Positions 1-11,248 of a stretch of 64,000 nucleotides of DNA are shown here, piece after piece (position 1 is the stretch's first letter; each line of letters opens with the position of its first letter). This DNA comes from Bugula neritina (Eukaryota > Bryozoa > Gymnolaemata > Cheilostomatida > Bugulidae). Under the pieces are notes generated by a model. It saw nothing but the letters and a program-made list of their open reading frames with translations. It made no database searches and had not been told where the DNA came from. Made by a program: the position numbers and the translations under genes. The DNA lies in assembly GCA_964035545.1 (NCBI GenBank), contig OZ037770.1, forward strand, positions 3,391,662 to 3,455,661, written 5' to 3'.

Positions 1-397
1 ATTGCTTTTGGAGAAGTCCGGTACTGCCAGGGCTGTTCTGCAACTGAGGCTCGGAGTTTTTACCCATACTGGGTGTACCACTCCTCTGTGGGGACATCTC
101 TATGTGTCCCACGTGGTAGTCCGCCAGATATCTGGGGGGCCTTCTGGCCCTCTGACTCCGTTCCTGCTGTATAGGCGCTGCTGGTGCCGGTGGCTCCTCA
201 GCTACCGCTGAAGGGAGGTCCCCGCCTTCACCCGTAACACGGGTGGGGGTGTCCTCCCCCTGGAGGGGTGGTGGTCCTAGGGCTTGCTGTCGTTCTTGTT
301 CTCGCTCCTCTCTCTGTTGTCGCTCCAGCTGCTCCAACAGGGCGGTTTGCTCCTGGTCCGCCTTTCTAGGGAACACAATTTCCACCTCTCGAGTTAT
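1..397 (-). CDS. Partial Gag/Pol-like retroelement ORF, cut by the window edge
   Basis: The minus strand reads open for about 130 codons from position 397 to the edge, with no ATG at the start of the open stretch. It begins near VEIVFPRK, then has a charged Glu/Gln/Arg segment likely to form a coiled coil (LLEQLERQQREEREQERQQ), a Pro/Gly-rich linker, and an RARRPPRYLADY motif of the kind seen near the C-terminus of many LTR-retrotransposon polyproteins. GC content is far higher than in the next 60 kb, and codon use is unlike the neighbouring genes, which fits a transferred or mobile sequence. It could instead be an exon of a host gene. No catalytic motif is visible. Confidence 0.4.
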   Translation of the reverse strand, partial: MTREVEIVFPRKADQEQTALLEQLERQQREEREQERQQALGPPPLQGEDTPTRVTGEGGDLPSAVAEEPPAPAAPIQQERSQRARRPPRYLADYHVGHIEMSPQRSGTPSMGKNSEPQLQNSPGSTGLLQKQ

Positions 398-399
398 AT

Positions 400-1240
400 A
401 ATAATGCAGATTCACAAAGCATTTACATTTCACCCTTTATGAAATCTTGCTATCATCAGTAGACACTACAAAAACACCAGTGCCAAGTAACTGCATGACT
501 GAACTTTATTGACTATCAATTTCAAAGCCATGTTTAGTAATGTTTTGTTTTGCCAAAAAATGTTCATAGTTGAATGAATTATTTACTATCAATTATTCTG
601 TTCTGACGACCTTTGACCTTTCCCTGTGTAACTTAGTATAACCTTTTGACCTTATGCTGACTAAACTCATCATAACACAGAAACTATGTCATTATCTCAA
701 AGAGACAAGGAACTAAATGCTGATGCACTTTGACCCTTTGCAGTATAACTATCAGTAATTTCAAACGTTCAAGTTTATCGATTTGTTTTATAAATTTTGG
801 TTTTTAGCCATATAGTTATAATGTAAAGTTTTTTGCACAGAGCTTGAGGACTGCAACTCATCTGGGTCAGGGTTCAAGGTCGTTCCACCACTAGTTCTTA
901 TTGCTGATTCACTTGCAAAAATAGAATGATGTTGCATTAAATAATGTCCTTGCTACAGTGTTACGCTTCAATTAGGTCAAGGTCACTTTCAGTTCAATAA
1001 AGTTGTCACCGATCTTAAATACTGTACTTGCTGGTGGCCATTGTCTAATAAAATATAATCTACTATGTATCCACAGTCATACTATTACATGGTGGCCATG
1101 CAGTAGTGTTGCTGAAACTATAAGTTGAAGTTAATAGTTATTAACTTTAACTATATTTTAGGTCTAATTGCAAAAAGGCAAAGTAGGCCTATAATAATAA
1201 AAAGTTATAACACCATAAAAGATCAGATACACAAGTGACC
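400..1240. other. Non-coding stretch
   Basis: AT-rich DNA with no supported exon, RNA gene or terminal repeat. Confidence 0.5.
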
Positions 1241-1997
1241 ATTTTAATACTGTAGCTATCTTGAGACTGAGGCTTATATAGAGGCGCCGGTAGGCGCTAC
1301 TTATAAATACAGAGTCTCATATGATTGGTCGGTGGGGTTCCGGCAGTGGTGACTGCAATTAGTAGTGCGGCGTTGCATATTCATGCCGCAGAAGTTCGGC
1401 GTTTTAGAAAGTTAGCCTGAGCGTAGTACGTAGAGTTATCGCACCTTGGAAATATAGTATAATACAATTACGTGTCAGTATATACATGGTGGCTGGAAAA
1501 CAGTACTTCTCACAGCCATTACACCACCACCACCCCCATTATGGAATTTCTCCCTACGTAAGTATGTGATTCATGAAAGAGCACGTTTCTTTAGGAAATT
1601 TCAGTTATAAGCAGAAGAAACTGCTGAACAGTATGTTAGGTCTCGAATGACATAGCAGATAGGTGTGATTTCTCTAATAGATCGGAGCAAATGCGAGACT
1701 GGATTGTGGTAGGAATCATGCACGGGCGCGTTAACTGCAGTCGTGAGATGCAGAAAATAAATGTTGAGGACTTAACTGAAGAATTTATCATAAACATAGC
1801 TAGAAAATTTGAGCAAGTTGACAAGAACAATAAAGACTTAACAGAAAGTCATGGTATAGTACTTATAGTAGTACTTTAGTTGATGCTGTCTCAAAATTTA
1901 GTAGTAGTGGTTATAGTCACACAAGCATCAAGTCCCAGAAGCACAACTCTATAGGAGTACTAGAGTACGTACTAGGCAAACTAATGGCTCTACTTCC

Positions 1998-2186
1998 TGT
2001 AGTGGATGTGGTTATGTGAACCAGACAAGAGGAACATGCTCTGCTAGAGATTGTAAGTGTAAGTGTTGTGGTAAACTTAGACACCACACAAAAATGTATA
2101 AGTCTAAGTCTGCCAATCAAGTTCAGCAAGTCGAAGAAGAAGTGAATGGCAGAATAAATATGAAAGACTCAAGCGCCCACACCTGA
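1998..2186 (+). pseudogene. Gag zinc-knuckle remnant
   Basis: The reading frame opens with CSGCGYVNQTRGTC, then CKCCGKLRHH, and runs to a TGA at 2184-2186. The C-x2-C-G ... C ... C-x2-C-G-K-x2-H layout matches tandem zinc knuckles of metazoan Gypsy Gag proteins. The last Cys of the second knuckle is replaced (HHTKMY). It lies about 120 bases after the Gag-like helix frame and belongs to the same dead element. Confidence 0.5.
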
Positions 2187-2207
2187 ACTGTATTGAAGAG
2201 TATATAC

Positions 2208-2292
2208 TGCTCCTGTAAGACTGGCTGCAACAAAACAAGATGCAAATGTCAAAAGTCTCAAATGCATTGCGCACTGAAGTTTGGCAATGTAT
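2208..2292 (+). pseudogene. Short cysteine-rich CXC-like frame
   Basis: A short frame reads CSCKTGCNKTRCKCQ and ends at a TAA. The C-x-C-x3-C-x4-C-x-C spacing resembles CXC/Tesmin-type cysteine motifs that also occur in transposon proteins. It follows the zinc-knuckle remnant directly in another frame. It is too short to assign and is probably part of the same mobile debris. Confidence 0.3.
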
Positions 2293-2299
2293 AAGGATT

Positions 2300-3575
2300 G
2301 TCTAAACAGAAGCACTATTGGAAAAGAATTGAAGCTGATAAGACTAACGAAAGTGACAATAATGTTGAGAATACTTTTCATAATAAAGCACTATTTTTAG
2401 ACATTTGTTACATAACTTGATGCAAACAATTCGATTTTGATCAGTCCTCATGCTTCTGTTTCTCTAGACAATTTTACAGAATCTTGTTGATTTTTTGTTT
2501 AACGGCTACTGACAGACTGGCAAATGATTCACTTGGGTTGTGCCCGGAAGTCTTCAATATATATTCATTTCAATTTTATGTCATGGTATAATTTTGTAAA
2601 TATAGTTTTTTTTCACACATCAGCATAATTTTTTTCCACTTTTGTATAAATAGTTTAGTCATATAATTATTTAGCATGCTTATACCGCATGCAATCTGTC
2701 GATTCATAACTAACATAATATGTTTATATAAAAAAATTGTTTTAATTTGAGATAGCGCCTTGCAGTTTTTAAATTCAGTATCGGCATATATAGAATTCTA
2801 GGTAAGAGGCAATTATTTTTAGTATTCAACAACTTTTTTTTTATTATAAATTATAATTATATATATATACCCCTGCAAGATGATGATTTGTTTTTTGCAA
2901 TAGCTTGAGTTTGGGTAGAGATAGAGTTTTACAGTTTGTAAATTCAGAATAAGCACAGAATTTTTATATAGAAACAAATTTTTTGAGTGGCCACCTAGTA
3001 ATAATTAACTTACTAGTGGCCACCTGGCAAGTTAATTTTTTGAGCACTTTTTGGGAGGTTATACTTCTAAACTAAATGGTATACTATAAAGCAATTATCA
3101 TATTTTTAAAAGTTACACCCAAATGTACTGCTGAATAGAAGCTCAGACCACTGGTATTCATGTTCTATTTTTATTCCAAACTTTAGCATTCTATCTCTTA
3201 TATGTTCCAAACTCAGTATGTTCTAATGATATGCCCAGGTTATCATAGCAGCGGTGATCTGCAGCAGATTCATTACCATTGACATGCAGAAATATATATA
3301 TATATATATATACATATAGCTATTTGATAACATATGCAGAATGGGTAACTATGGAGAAACTGTTTTACATATAAATTCATAGATTAACAAAACTGCTTGA
3401 CCGTAATAGCAGTTTATATGGAGACATTGCAGACACATGGAACATTTCCAATAGACTGGAATTCCTTCTCAATTGAAGTGTTGCAATGTTTTGACATAAC
3501 CTAAGTTTGAACCTGAGCCAATTGGCACTTTACATGGTATACTGCAGTTTAAGTTTAGCTCTATGTTATAGTTCT
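2300..3575. other. Non-coding AT-rich stretch
   Basis: No exon is supported. It contains a short (AT)n run near 3290-3312 and an imperfect repeat of 'agtggccacctag/agtggccacctgg' around 2988-3030. Confidence 0.5.
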
Positions 3576-3578
3576 ATA

Positions 3579-3692
3579 TAACTATACACAACACCACATA
3601 ACTATACACAGCACTACATAACTATAGACAGCACCACATAACTATACACAACACTACATAACTATACACAGCACCACATAACTATACACAGC
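3579..3692. repeat. 20-bp minisatellite, about 5.7 copies
   Basis: Head-to-tail copies of a 20-bp unit close to 'actatacacarcaycacata'. Copies differ only at a few positions, so the array is young or homogenised. Confidence 0.85.
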
Positions 3693-3916
3693 TCTATAGA
3701 TAGCTGAAAGCTAGTAAATTATAAAGAAGTGAAACAAAGTAGGAATTCCTTATTTTTTGCAGTAATAAAATATAAGCTGATAGGCATTTTAGCACATCAA
3801 GATCCTTTTGAATATGATATATATATATATGCGTATATATATAATATATATGCGTATATATATAATATATATGCGTATATATACATATACATGCGTATAT
3901 ATATAATATATATATA

Positions 3917-4049
3917 CCTCAATCTGTGGACAGCAGCTGTTTCAGGGTTTGTCCCCTCATCAGCACAGAACAGAGTACCATGGCCCACACCTTCGCAATA
4001 GTAGAAACTTATGTTTCTACTAAAGCATATTTAAAAGGTGTGTAAACTT
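3917..4049 (-). ncRNA. Hammerhead ribozyme repeat, single copy (retrozyme-like)
   Basis: On the minus strand the order is CUGUG, CUGAUGA, a GGGG...CCCU stem II, GAAAC, a short stem III (ACAG/CUGU), the cleavage triplet GUC, then CACAG pairing with the first CUGUG. This is the complete type I hammerhead layout. The closing pair of stem II is G-U here instead of G-C, so activity may be lower than in the 24.6-kb copies. The copy abuts (AT)n on both sides and continues on the plus strand for about 70 bases of family sequence (to 'aaggtgtgtaaact'). Confidence 0.75.
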
Positions 4050-4218
4050 ATATATATATATATATAGTTGTATTATGCATGTATTATATGAATTTCCCAC
4101 ACCGTAGTAATATATCACAGATTATGTAATAGTAAATATTCATAATTTGGTCTCATGTATATGGATTAGTTGTAGCTAGTTTACTGACACTACATTTCTT
4201 AATGAGCACAAAATCATC

Positions 4219-5008
4219 TTAGGGATATCTTCTACCATTTGTACCCAGCCAGATATCTCCATACTTGCTGTCAATGAGATAACCATCTGGAGTTATTATC
4301 ACACTGTAGTCTTTGGTCCTTGGTAGCGCATCAGCCACTACGTCTCCACTAGCAGTTACAACAGATATATATGCAATGTCTCTTTCCCCTGTGAAATCTA
4401 CGTCAAATCTCACAAAGCCATAAGGTCTTATTTTCGTAAATCCTGTTTTTATTTTATTCCAATCCCATGTCACTGTGCCACTAGCTCTAGCAGATGCTCC
4501 CCCTGCAATGTTGTATGTAGACATAACAGACTACAGTGCATAGCAGTGAAAATGCTGTAGAAATAACTTTTTGTCTTCTACTTATTTTGTAATGAAAATA
4601 TAAATTATTAGAGCCCACAAATATTTAGCAGTTTAACTGATGGGCTGTAATAAATGAAACTCTATATACTTATTGTTATTATAGCTGTCTAATCACTTTA
4701 CCCCTTTCCCCTTTTTTATTATACAAATAAGTAAAACTTCTGATAATGATGTTGAAGAGTATACGTACCATAAGAAGCATTTGCAGAAAAACGGCTCATG
4801 ATTACATAACCTCTCTCAGCGTCCACCTTTGCATAAATATCTTCACGATAAGCATTGGCTACATGAGTTGATCTGCCAGAACCCATTTTTATTCTGTCTG
4901 AGTGTTTCCACTTTTAGTACTGGAAGTTATCAAAACTTACTGGCAAATCCTTATGAAAGTATCATCAATGATATTGATGTCCTCTGCCAAGTAGACTTCA
5001 CATCTACT
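4219..5008 (-). pseudogene. Orphan two-exon gene, copy 1 (5' exon broken)
   Basis: The last exon (4502-4219) is intact and encodes GGASARASGTVTWDWNKIK... ending DIWLGTNGRRYP and a stop. The exon before it ends at 4769 with a canonical GTACGT donor in phase 1 and contains MGSGRSTHVANAYREDIYAKV, matching copies 2 and 3. Further 5', a one-base deletion and stop codons break the frame that copy 3 keeps, although an RCEVYLAED start is still visible. I do not recognise the family. The protein looks beta-rich, with no membrane segment and few cysteines. The broken 5' exon suggests a pseudogene unless another start is used. Confidence 0.6.
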
Positions 5009-5303
5009 ACACAAGCATGTATACTGACTATATACTCTTACATATCCGAACTGTTTATCTGTTTTACAAGAATTTACTTCCTTGAAACATGATTTATGTT
5101 TAGACACTCCCACAACATAGCTATGCATGTTATGTTAAAGAGAATATAACTCTAAGCTACACTATTGACTGATATTATTATGCCCTATTGGAACATTATC
5201 CATTGTTCGGTAATACTGCATTGTTCATAATTATAATTCATTTTCAGTTGATAGAAATTCTGGCTAAGTATCCAGGCGAAGATATATAATAGTTATTATA
5301 ATT

Positions 5304-6129
<826 letters not shown>

Positions 6130-6965
6130 TTTTACCGTCTGTGAAACTTTATACCAACCTGAGCATTGATTTTAAACACACATATATAGTTTATGGAGCA
6201 CACTTTACTTTTCTTATAAAAAACATATATTACATATAACTCTTGTTTTGTTGTTTAGGAATTACTGGTAATGCATGACTGAACAATTGGAAGATTGCAA
6301 TTAAAAGATGTATTGTGTAAAAATAATATTAATTTTATTGTCAACATAATTTATAAACCAAAGGTTTAGTGATAAGTGAAAACAGCTCCTGGTGTGAAAT
6401 TATTTTCCTGTTTTTTTTCTTTTTTGCAATTACAAGAAAAAGGACATATAGCTAAGGTACTCTCTGCATGACAGAACTTTCTGCACACAGACGGTTTAGT
6501 TGCCCACGTTCCAGGAGCAACTTTTGCTGAACCTATAATGGAAAATGCTCTAAATATTAGACACCGGCATATATAGTGTCTGTAGCAATTGGCAGCTTTA
6601 CTTTTCTCTTAATATTAGAAATATTGCTATAATAAATAACATTATTGATACTTTTTTAACAATAACCTGTGAAACTCAGAATCAGAACTAAGTATTTGCA
6701 TTGCTTATTATAGGGCATAAAAACTAAATTGCTGTTACAGGAGCTTTTTGTTTTAGCTTTAAGAAAAATATTGTTTGAAGAAAGCTTTTTGTGAAAGCTT
6801 TTGCAATAGCTCTTTACTGGTAGTTTTTGTTTGATGAGTCAGTGCAGCTCAATATTCATCTTAGTAAAAAAACAGGCAACTTAAACTTTATTGTCCAAAC
6901 AATTGGCAGTATTATACTATCTTATGTTTTTAACTTCATTAATTAAAATTTCTGTTAGAAATAGC
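6130..6965. repeat. Segmental duplication, copy matching 13.83-14.65 kb
   Basis: The two blocks align collinearly in the same orientation over about 800 bp, including the shared 'ggtaatgcatgactgaaca' and 'aaaccaaaggtttagtg' segments. Each contains one copy of the small cysteine-rich exon on the minus strand. Similarity ends near 6970. Confidence 0.85.
6366..6532 (-). CDS. Exon 2 of a small cysteine-rich secreted peptide gene, copy 1
   Basis: After an acceptor (ccattatag) the minus strand reads SAKVAPGTWATKPSVCRKFC, then HAESTLAICPFSCNC, and a lysine-rich tail to a TAA at 6368-6366. It is paralogous to exon 2 of the complete gene at 14.1-15.3 kb and keeps the same phase 1 start, but has a longer tail and two more cysteines. 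No signal-peptide exon was found upstream on this strand: the equivalent place holds the orphan gene copy 2. The copy is therefore either incomplete or uses a distant first exon. Confidence 0.5.
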
Positions 6966-7018
6966 TATAATGAAGTATAAATATAAAAAATCCTATATAT
7001 ATATATATATATATCCAA

Positions 7019-7136
7019 TTATATTTAATTATGAATAAGTATACGAGATATACATTGTGGTTTTGTTACTTCATCGAACAAAGTAGTTAACTAATATTTC
7101 ATAGGCACCACTGTGCCTATCTTCAGGGTAACAGTA
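7019..7136 (-). repeat. Dispersed repeat with a hammerhead-like core, minus copy
   Basis: The minus strand reads CTGAAGA, a 7-bp hairpin (TAGGCAC/GTGCCTA, loop AGTG), then GAAATATT and a tail ending near 'cgtatacttattcat'. The plus-strand copy at 8773-8870 has the same order, and a tail-only fragment lies at 27856-27893. CUGANGA...GAAA is the hammerhead consensus, but base 7 is A and stem III would be a single pair, so this is at best a degenerate minimal ribozyme. Confidence 0.45.
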
Positions 7137-7381
7137 AATAATGAAAATTTATGCTTGTTTTGAACAATAAATAGATAGACCCCATTCAACATTTTGTGTC
7201 ACAGATTTATATAAGTCAACAAATTAGCTTAGAGTTATCTTCTCTTTATCATAACCTGCATAGATATATTATGGGAGTGTCTACAATAGCTTATTTTTCA
7301 AGGAAGTATTTTTTGTAGATTATAGATAAAATATTGAGATATATAATAAGAGTAGAATCAGTATACATGTTGGTATAATAG

Positions 7382-8610
7382 GTAAATGTGAAGTCAGCTT
7401 ATATAACAGTAAACAACACTGCTGATTTTACCTTGCAAACAGATAATTTGTCAGCTTTTATTACTAAAACTGCAGAATCTCAGACAGAACTACAAATGGG
7501 ATCTGGTCCATCGACTCATGTAGCTAACGCTTATCACGGTGATATTTACGCAAAGGTTGATACAGAGAGATGCTATGTAACAAAAATAAATAGTTCTACT
7601 ACAGTTTCTAATGGTTCGTAATTATCAAAATACTTGTAATAAGACAATTTATTTCATTTTTTCTAATTTGTACAGAGTATAACAAAAAATAGGCTGTTAA
7701 AGATAAAATTCGTATAAAGCACAAAATGGAAATTTGTATTTACTATAATATGCATGAAAAGTAATAATGGCTTTATTTGTTAGGACATCCTTTTTTAATT
7801 ATCTTTATAGCTGATTTGTTTGCTATTGGTTATTATAGTTATACTGCTACATGTACTGTAAGCCTAGGGCCACACGGCGCGTATTTTCGCATGCGAAAAT
7901 TGAAATCACAAGTAGCAAAGGCGTCCACTGTAGAGTCAGTGATGCGTGATAAATATAGCTTTCATTTTTAAATCGCACTCGCTTACAATAAAACGCAATT
8001 TACTGGAATGTAGCACTAAAATAAAGAAATTGGGCTCGCTGAATAACTACCAGCTAATTAGGTGATGACGACAGAGACGATTTGCACTTGCGTTGAGAAT
8101 GCAGAACGACAAGTGCGAACGTTTTCTCAACGCGCACAGCGGACACCTTTGCTACTTGTGATTTCAATTTTTGCATGCGAAAATACGCACAGTGTGGCCC
8201 TAGGCTTAGTCCTTGTGGGCTGCTTTAACTATTCGTAAAATATGTGTAAAACACAAAATTAATAAATTGTTATAGCTCACTTTTACCGCTGGCCATAATA
8301 TACAATACGAAAATAAAATAATTTAGGAGATGCATCTGTGGGAAGAAGTGCTGGAATAGAATTGGACTGGCATAAAATACAAACTGGATTCACAAAAATA
8401 GAATCTCATGGTTTCGTGAGATTTGACACAGAATCAACTCCTTCCAAAAGGCTTGCCTATATATCTGTTGTGACTGCTGATGGAACTATTGTGGCTGATG
8501 CACTACCAAGGACCAAAGACCTTAGTGTGATAATAACTCCAGATGCTCAACTTATTGATAGCAAGTATGGAGATATCTGGCTGGGTAGAAATGGCAAAAG
8601 ATATCCCTAA
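7382..8610 (+). CDS. Orphan two-exon gene, copy 2
   Basis: Exons 7382-7613 and 8327-8610, phase 1 intron, donor G|GTTCGT and acceptor TTTAG. Exon 1 encodes NNTADFTLQTDNLSAF...MGSGPSTHVANAYHGDIYAKVDTERCYVTK. Exon 2 encodes ELDWHKIQTGFTKI...VADALPRTKD...DIWLGRNGKRYP and a stop. The 5' start is not found: the reading frame of exon 1 before NNTA differs by four bases from copies 1 and 3, which begin RCEV. The intron holds a 346-bp MITE absent from copy 3. I do not recognise the fold. It is likely a soluble, beta-rich protein of about 170 residues or more, and could be a partly decayed paralogue. Confidence 0.6.
7861..8206. mobile_element. MITE family A, copy 1 (TA target duplication)
   Basis: Terminal inverted repeats of roughly 65 bases start AGCCTAGGGCCACAC and contain the palindrome TTTTCGCATGCGAAAA. 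TA flanks both ends (7859-7860, 8207-8208). It is non-coding and sits in the intron of orphan gene copy 2. Two further copies are at 53741 and 54151. Confidence 0.9.
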
Positions 8611-8772
8611 GATAATATTATACTATTTATTTATATATATGTACTGTCAATATATTAATAATATTCCATATATATATGAGTACAATTTGTGAATATTTAC
8701 TTGTACAGAATATATATATATATATATTTATTTATTCAGTTATTTATTTATTTATATATTTATTTCCATCAT

Positions 8773-8870
8773 TCATTGCTACTCTGAAGATGGGCACAGT
8801 GGTGCCCGAAATATCGGTATAATTACTTTGCCTAATAAAGTAATAAATCAACAATGTTTCTCGAGTATAT
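8773..8870 (+). repeat. Dispersed repeat with a hammerhead-like core, plus copy
   Basis: Contains CTGAAGA, a GGGCAC/GUGCCC hairpin, GAAATATC and a tail 'aacaatgtttctcgagtata'. Together with 7019-7136 it brackets orphan gene copy 2 in inverted orientation. Confidence 0.45.
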
Positions 8871-8920
8871 GTATATTATTTATTTATAATTAAATTGCTA
8901 GCTCATAAAGTTATATTTAA

Positions 8921-9131
<211 letters not shown>

Positions 9132-9199
9132 TATTCGATATGCATGCATGTAAACAGTTACATCACTGAAACCACAACCACAAACTCATCCATATAAGC

Positions 9200-10090
9200 G
9201 TCCACTATCATAATTTAAAGTCATAGAAACAAATCAGTGAAAACACAATAATAGTCAAAGTTCAACAGAAACACAAAGTCTAGTATAAATACGTAGTAAT
9301 CTCTTTGGCACAAAGTGCATGAGGACTCCTTTTATAATTAAACTAGAAACACCTCAATATGTATAATTGACCAGTATAGGTTATTGATTAAAGCTGAAAA
9401 TCTATAAATTAAAATTATCAGCTGCGAGATGATGTTTTACAGTGTTATTAGTCATAACAGATAAGATTTTATTCAATCTGAGTCCTGCATCAACTGAAAC
9501 TTTAGGAAATAATAAATCTTGCAGTGTCAGTAATTGTACTAGCTGTTCATAGTATTAGCTGTACAAGTGTTGTAGTTCTAAGCATATTTGTTCACTATAT
9601 TATGTAAAGCAGTTTACAAAGAAAACTAATCCACACAGGAGTTATAAATATTCTGTTACAATATTATCCTCATCTCTCTATCATATTTGTATTGTAAAAA
9701 CTAAAAGGGTGGCCTGTGGAGTAGATGTTATCTTATAATATTCATAATCTAATTCCATATTCCTAAATGGAATTGAAAAGTCTCGCTATACAAAACACTT
9801 TGAACATTCCACCAAAAACATCACATGACACATTTATAACTTTGAAAGTGCAAAAAGTTACTAAAGCAAGTTTTGTTAAAATTAAGTATTATGTTTGTCA
9901 CATGACTTCCCATCTATATTTAGTAATTTTATTTTGTTTACATGATAAATAAACACAAGATTGCTTCGAATATACTTGTCATTTATTGGAGGCTGCTGCA
10001 TGGCAGCTGCAGCCATGTTTATATGAATAGTTTCAAAACACATGGTATCATAATTATAGTGTTGTCAAAGTATCATGTGAATATATATAT
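9200..10090. other. Non-coding part of the inverted duplication
   Basis: No exon is supported. Positions 9660-10080 are shared with the reverse complement of 19560-20030. Confidence 0.6.
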
Positions 10091-11204
10091 TGTAATGGTT
10101 GGGGGAAGTATAATACCCCTTAGTACCCCCTGCAGCTAAACATGACTACATAGGTTATGGTGCAACTAGCCTCAAGAATGACAACTCTGCAAGCTACACC
10201 GCAATTCCACACAACTCTCCCAGATTAAACCATATCCCATCCAATCAGGATCAACTCTACATATATAAACGATACTTTTTGGCGTGGCGCCCACAGCCAG
10301 TCTTGGCAGTAATAGTAGACAAACAGGTTAACTATATGTAAAATTTTATGGATTATACTTGTTCTCTTTAACCCCCTGTTCACACATTGCCTCATCGTAA
10401 ACCATAACAGCACAAACAAAATGGCGACCCTGTTACATTTTGTCAACGGGTGTTCACACATTGATGTAAAGTACAACGCATGACCCTGAGTTGTGACCAA
10501 TCATAATAAGGTTAATTCTTGTCTACGGTGACTTGTACGCCTTGAGATATTATTTACAAATTATTCATAACATTTTTTTCAAAAGATGTTATATAAATGC
10601 TATTGACTAGATAAGAGCAATTAAATTAAAAATCTTTCTTTTAAATATATTTGATTTTTAAATTAGTTGTGCAAACTTATTTAAATAATAAATATTTAAG
10701 CCGTCCAAATCAATTTTAGGTTTTTGGTTTGCGTGCTTTTGTGATTAGAGAAAGCTAGATTTTTAAGCTGAGTTTAATTCAAACAAGCAGGATAAAATTG
10801 TTTAATCTTTTGAAACTTTTGAATTAGTTAAATTATATCAAAAATAAGCAATCAAAATAGGCTAGCGAAAATGTTCTTTAATATTTCAGTACCAGATCAA
10901 CTCTACCCAATGGGAGCCTGCCTTGATTTTTGAATCAAGCGCTGCTTGATCAACGCCGAAGCGTATACCAGGTACGATTCAGCCCGGATGTTAACAAAAA
11001 TGGTGGATATTTGCTCTTTGCGGCAATGTGTGAACAGGGGGTTATACTTATGATTTATCTCTATTGTGTATATATAATTAACTAATACAATACTAGCTCT
11101 TTAAACAATTAACTGATTCGGTTCTTCACATAACCTCACAGTGGATATGCAGTAATTATCAGCACACAGTAACACCCTAATTAGTAGTACACAAAACTAC
11201 AACA
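10091..11204 (+). mobile_element. Solo LTR, copy 1, with a nested MITE
   Basis: Starts TGTAATGGTTGGGG and ends ACTACAACA. The same ends bound the element at 54864-55324. The right arm of the inverted duplication lacks it, which places the insertion after duplication. Flanks ATAT/ATGT are imperfect target duplications. Removing the nested MITE (10371-11042) leaves about 440 bp, close to the 461 bp of the other copy. No internal coding region or second LTR is nearby, so it is a solo LTR. Confidence 0.8.
10371..11042. mobile_element. MITE family B (Harbinger-like), copy 1, nested in the solo LTR
   Basis: Terminal inverted repeats ACCCCCTGTTCACACATTG with TA/TTA flanking both sides. The body is shared with 46349-47035. 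A 3-bp TWA target duplication is typical of PIF/Harbinger derivatives. No transposase frame is present. Confidence 0.8.
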
Positions 11205-11248
11205 ATGTTTGCTCTGTGAACCATGCAGGTCACAATTGACGAAATATA

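Larger units (their letters stand above)
1260..2295 (+). mobile_element. Decayed Gypsy-type LTR retrotransposon, gag region
   Basis: A TATA-containing, GC-richer stretch (about 1270-1500) resembles an LTR or leader. It is followed by broken Gag-like reading frames. One frame (1691-1879) gives MRDWIVVGI and then DLTEEFIINIARKFE, matching the usual Gag pattern of an IRD...GI helix followed by a DLTL.KA.DI.R helix. A second frame (1998-2186) carries zinc-knuckle-like cysteines. No reverse transcriptase or integrase remains downstream. Frames are interrupted, so the element is dead. Confidence 0.55.

Noticed and set aside
1240-2295. Intact retrotransposon
   Set aside because: Only broken Gag-like frames remain; no reverse transcriptase, integrase or matching second LTR is in the window.
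3579-3692. CRISPR-like array
   Set aside because: Units are contiguous 20-bp repeats without spacers, in a eukaryotic context.
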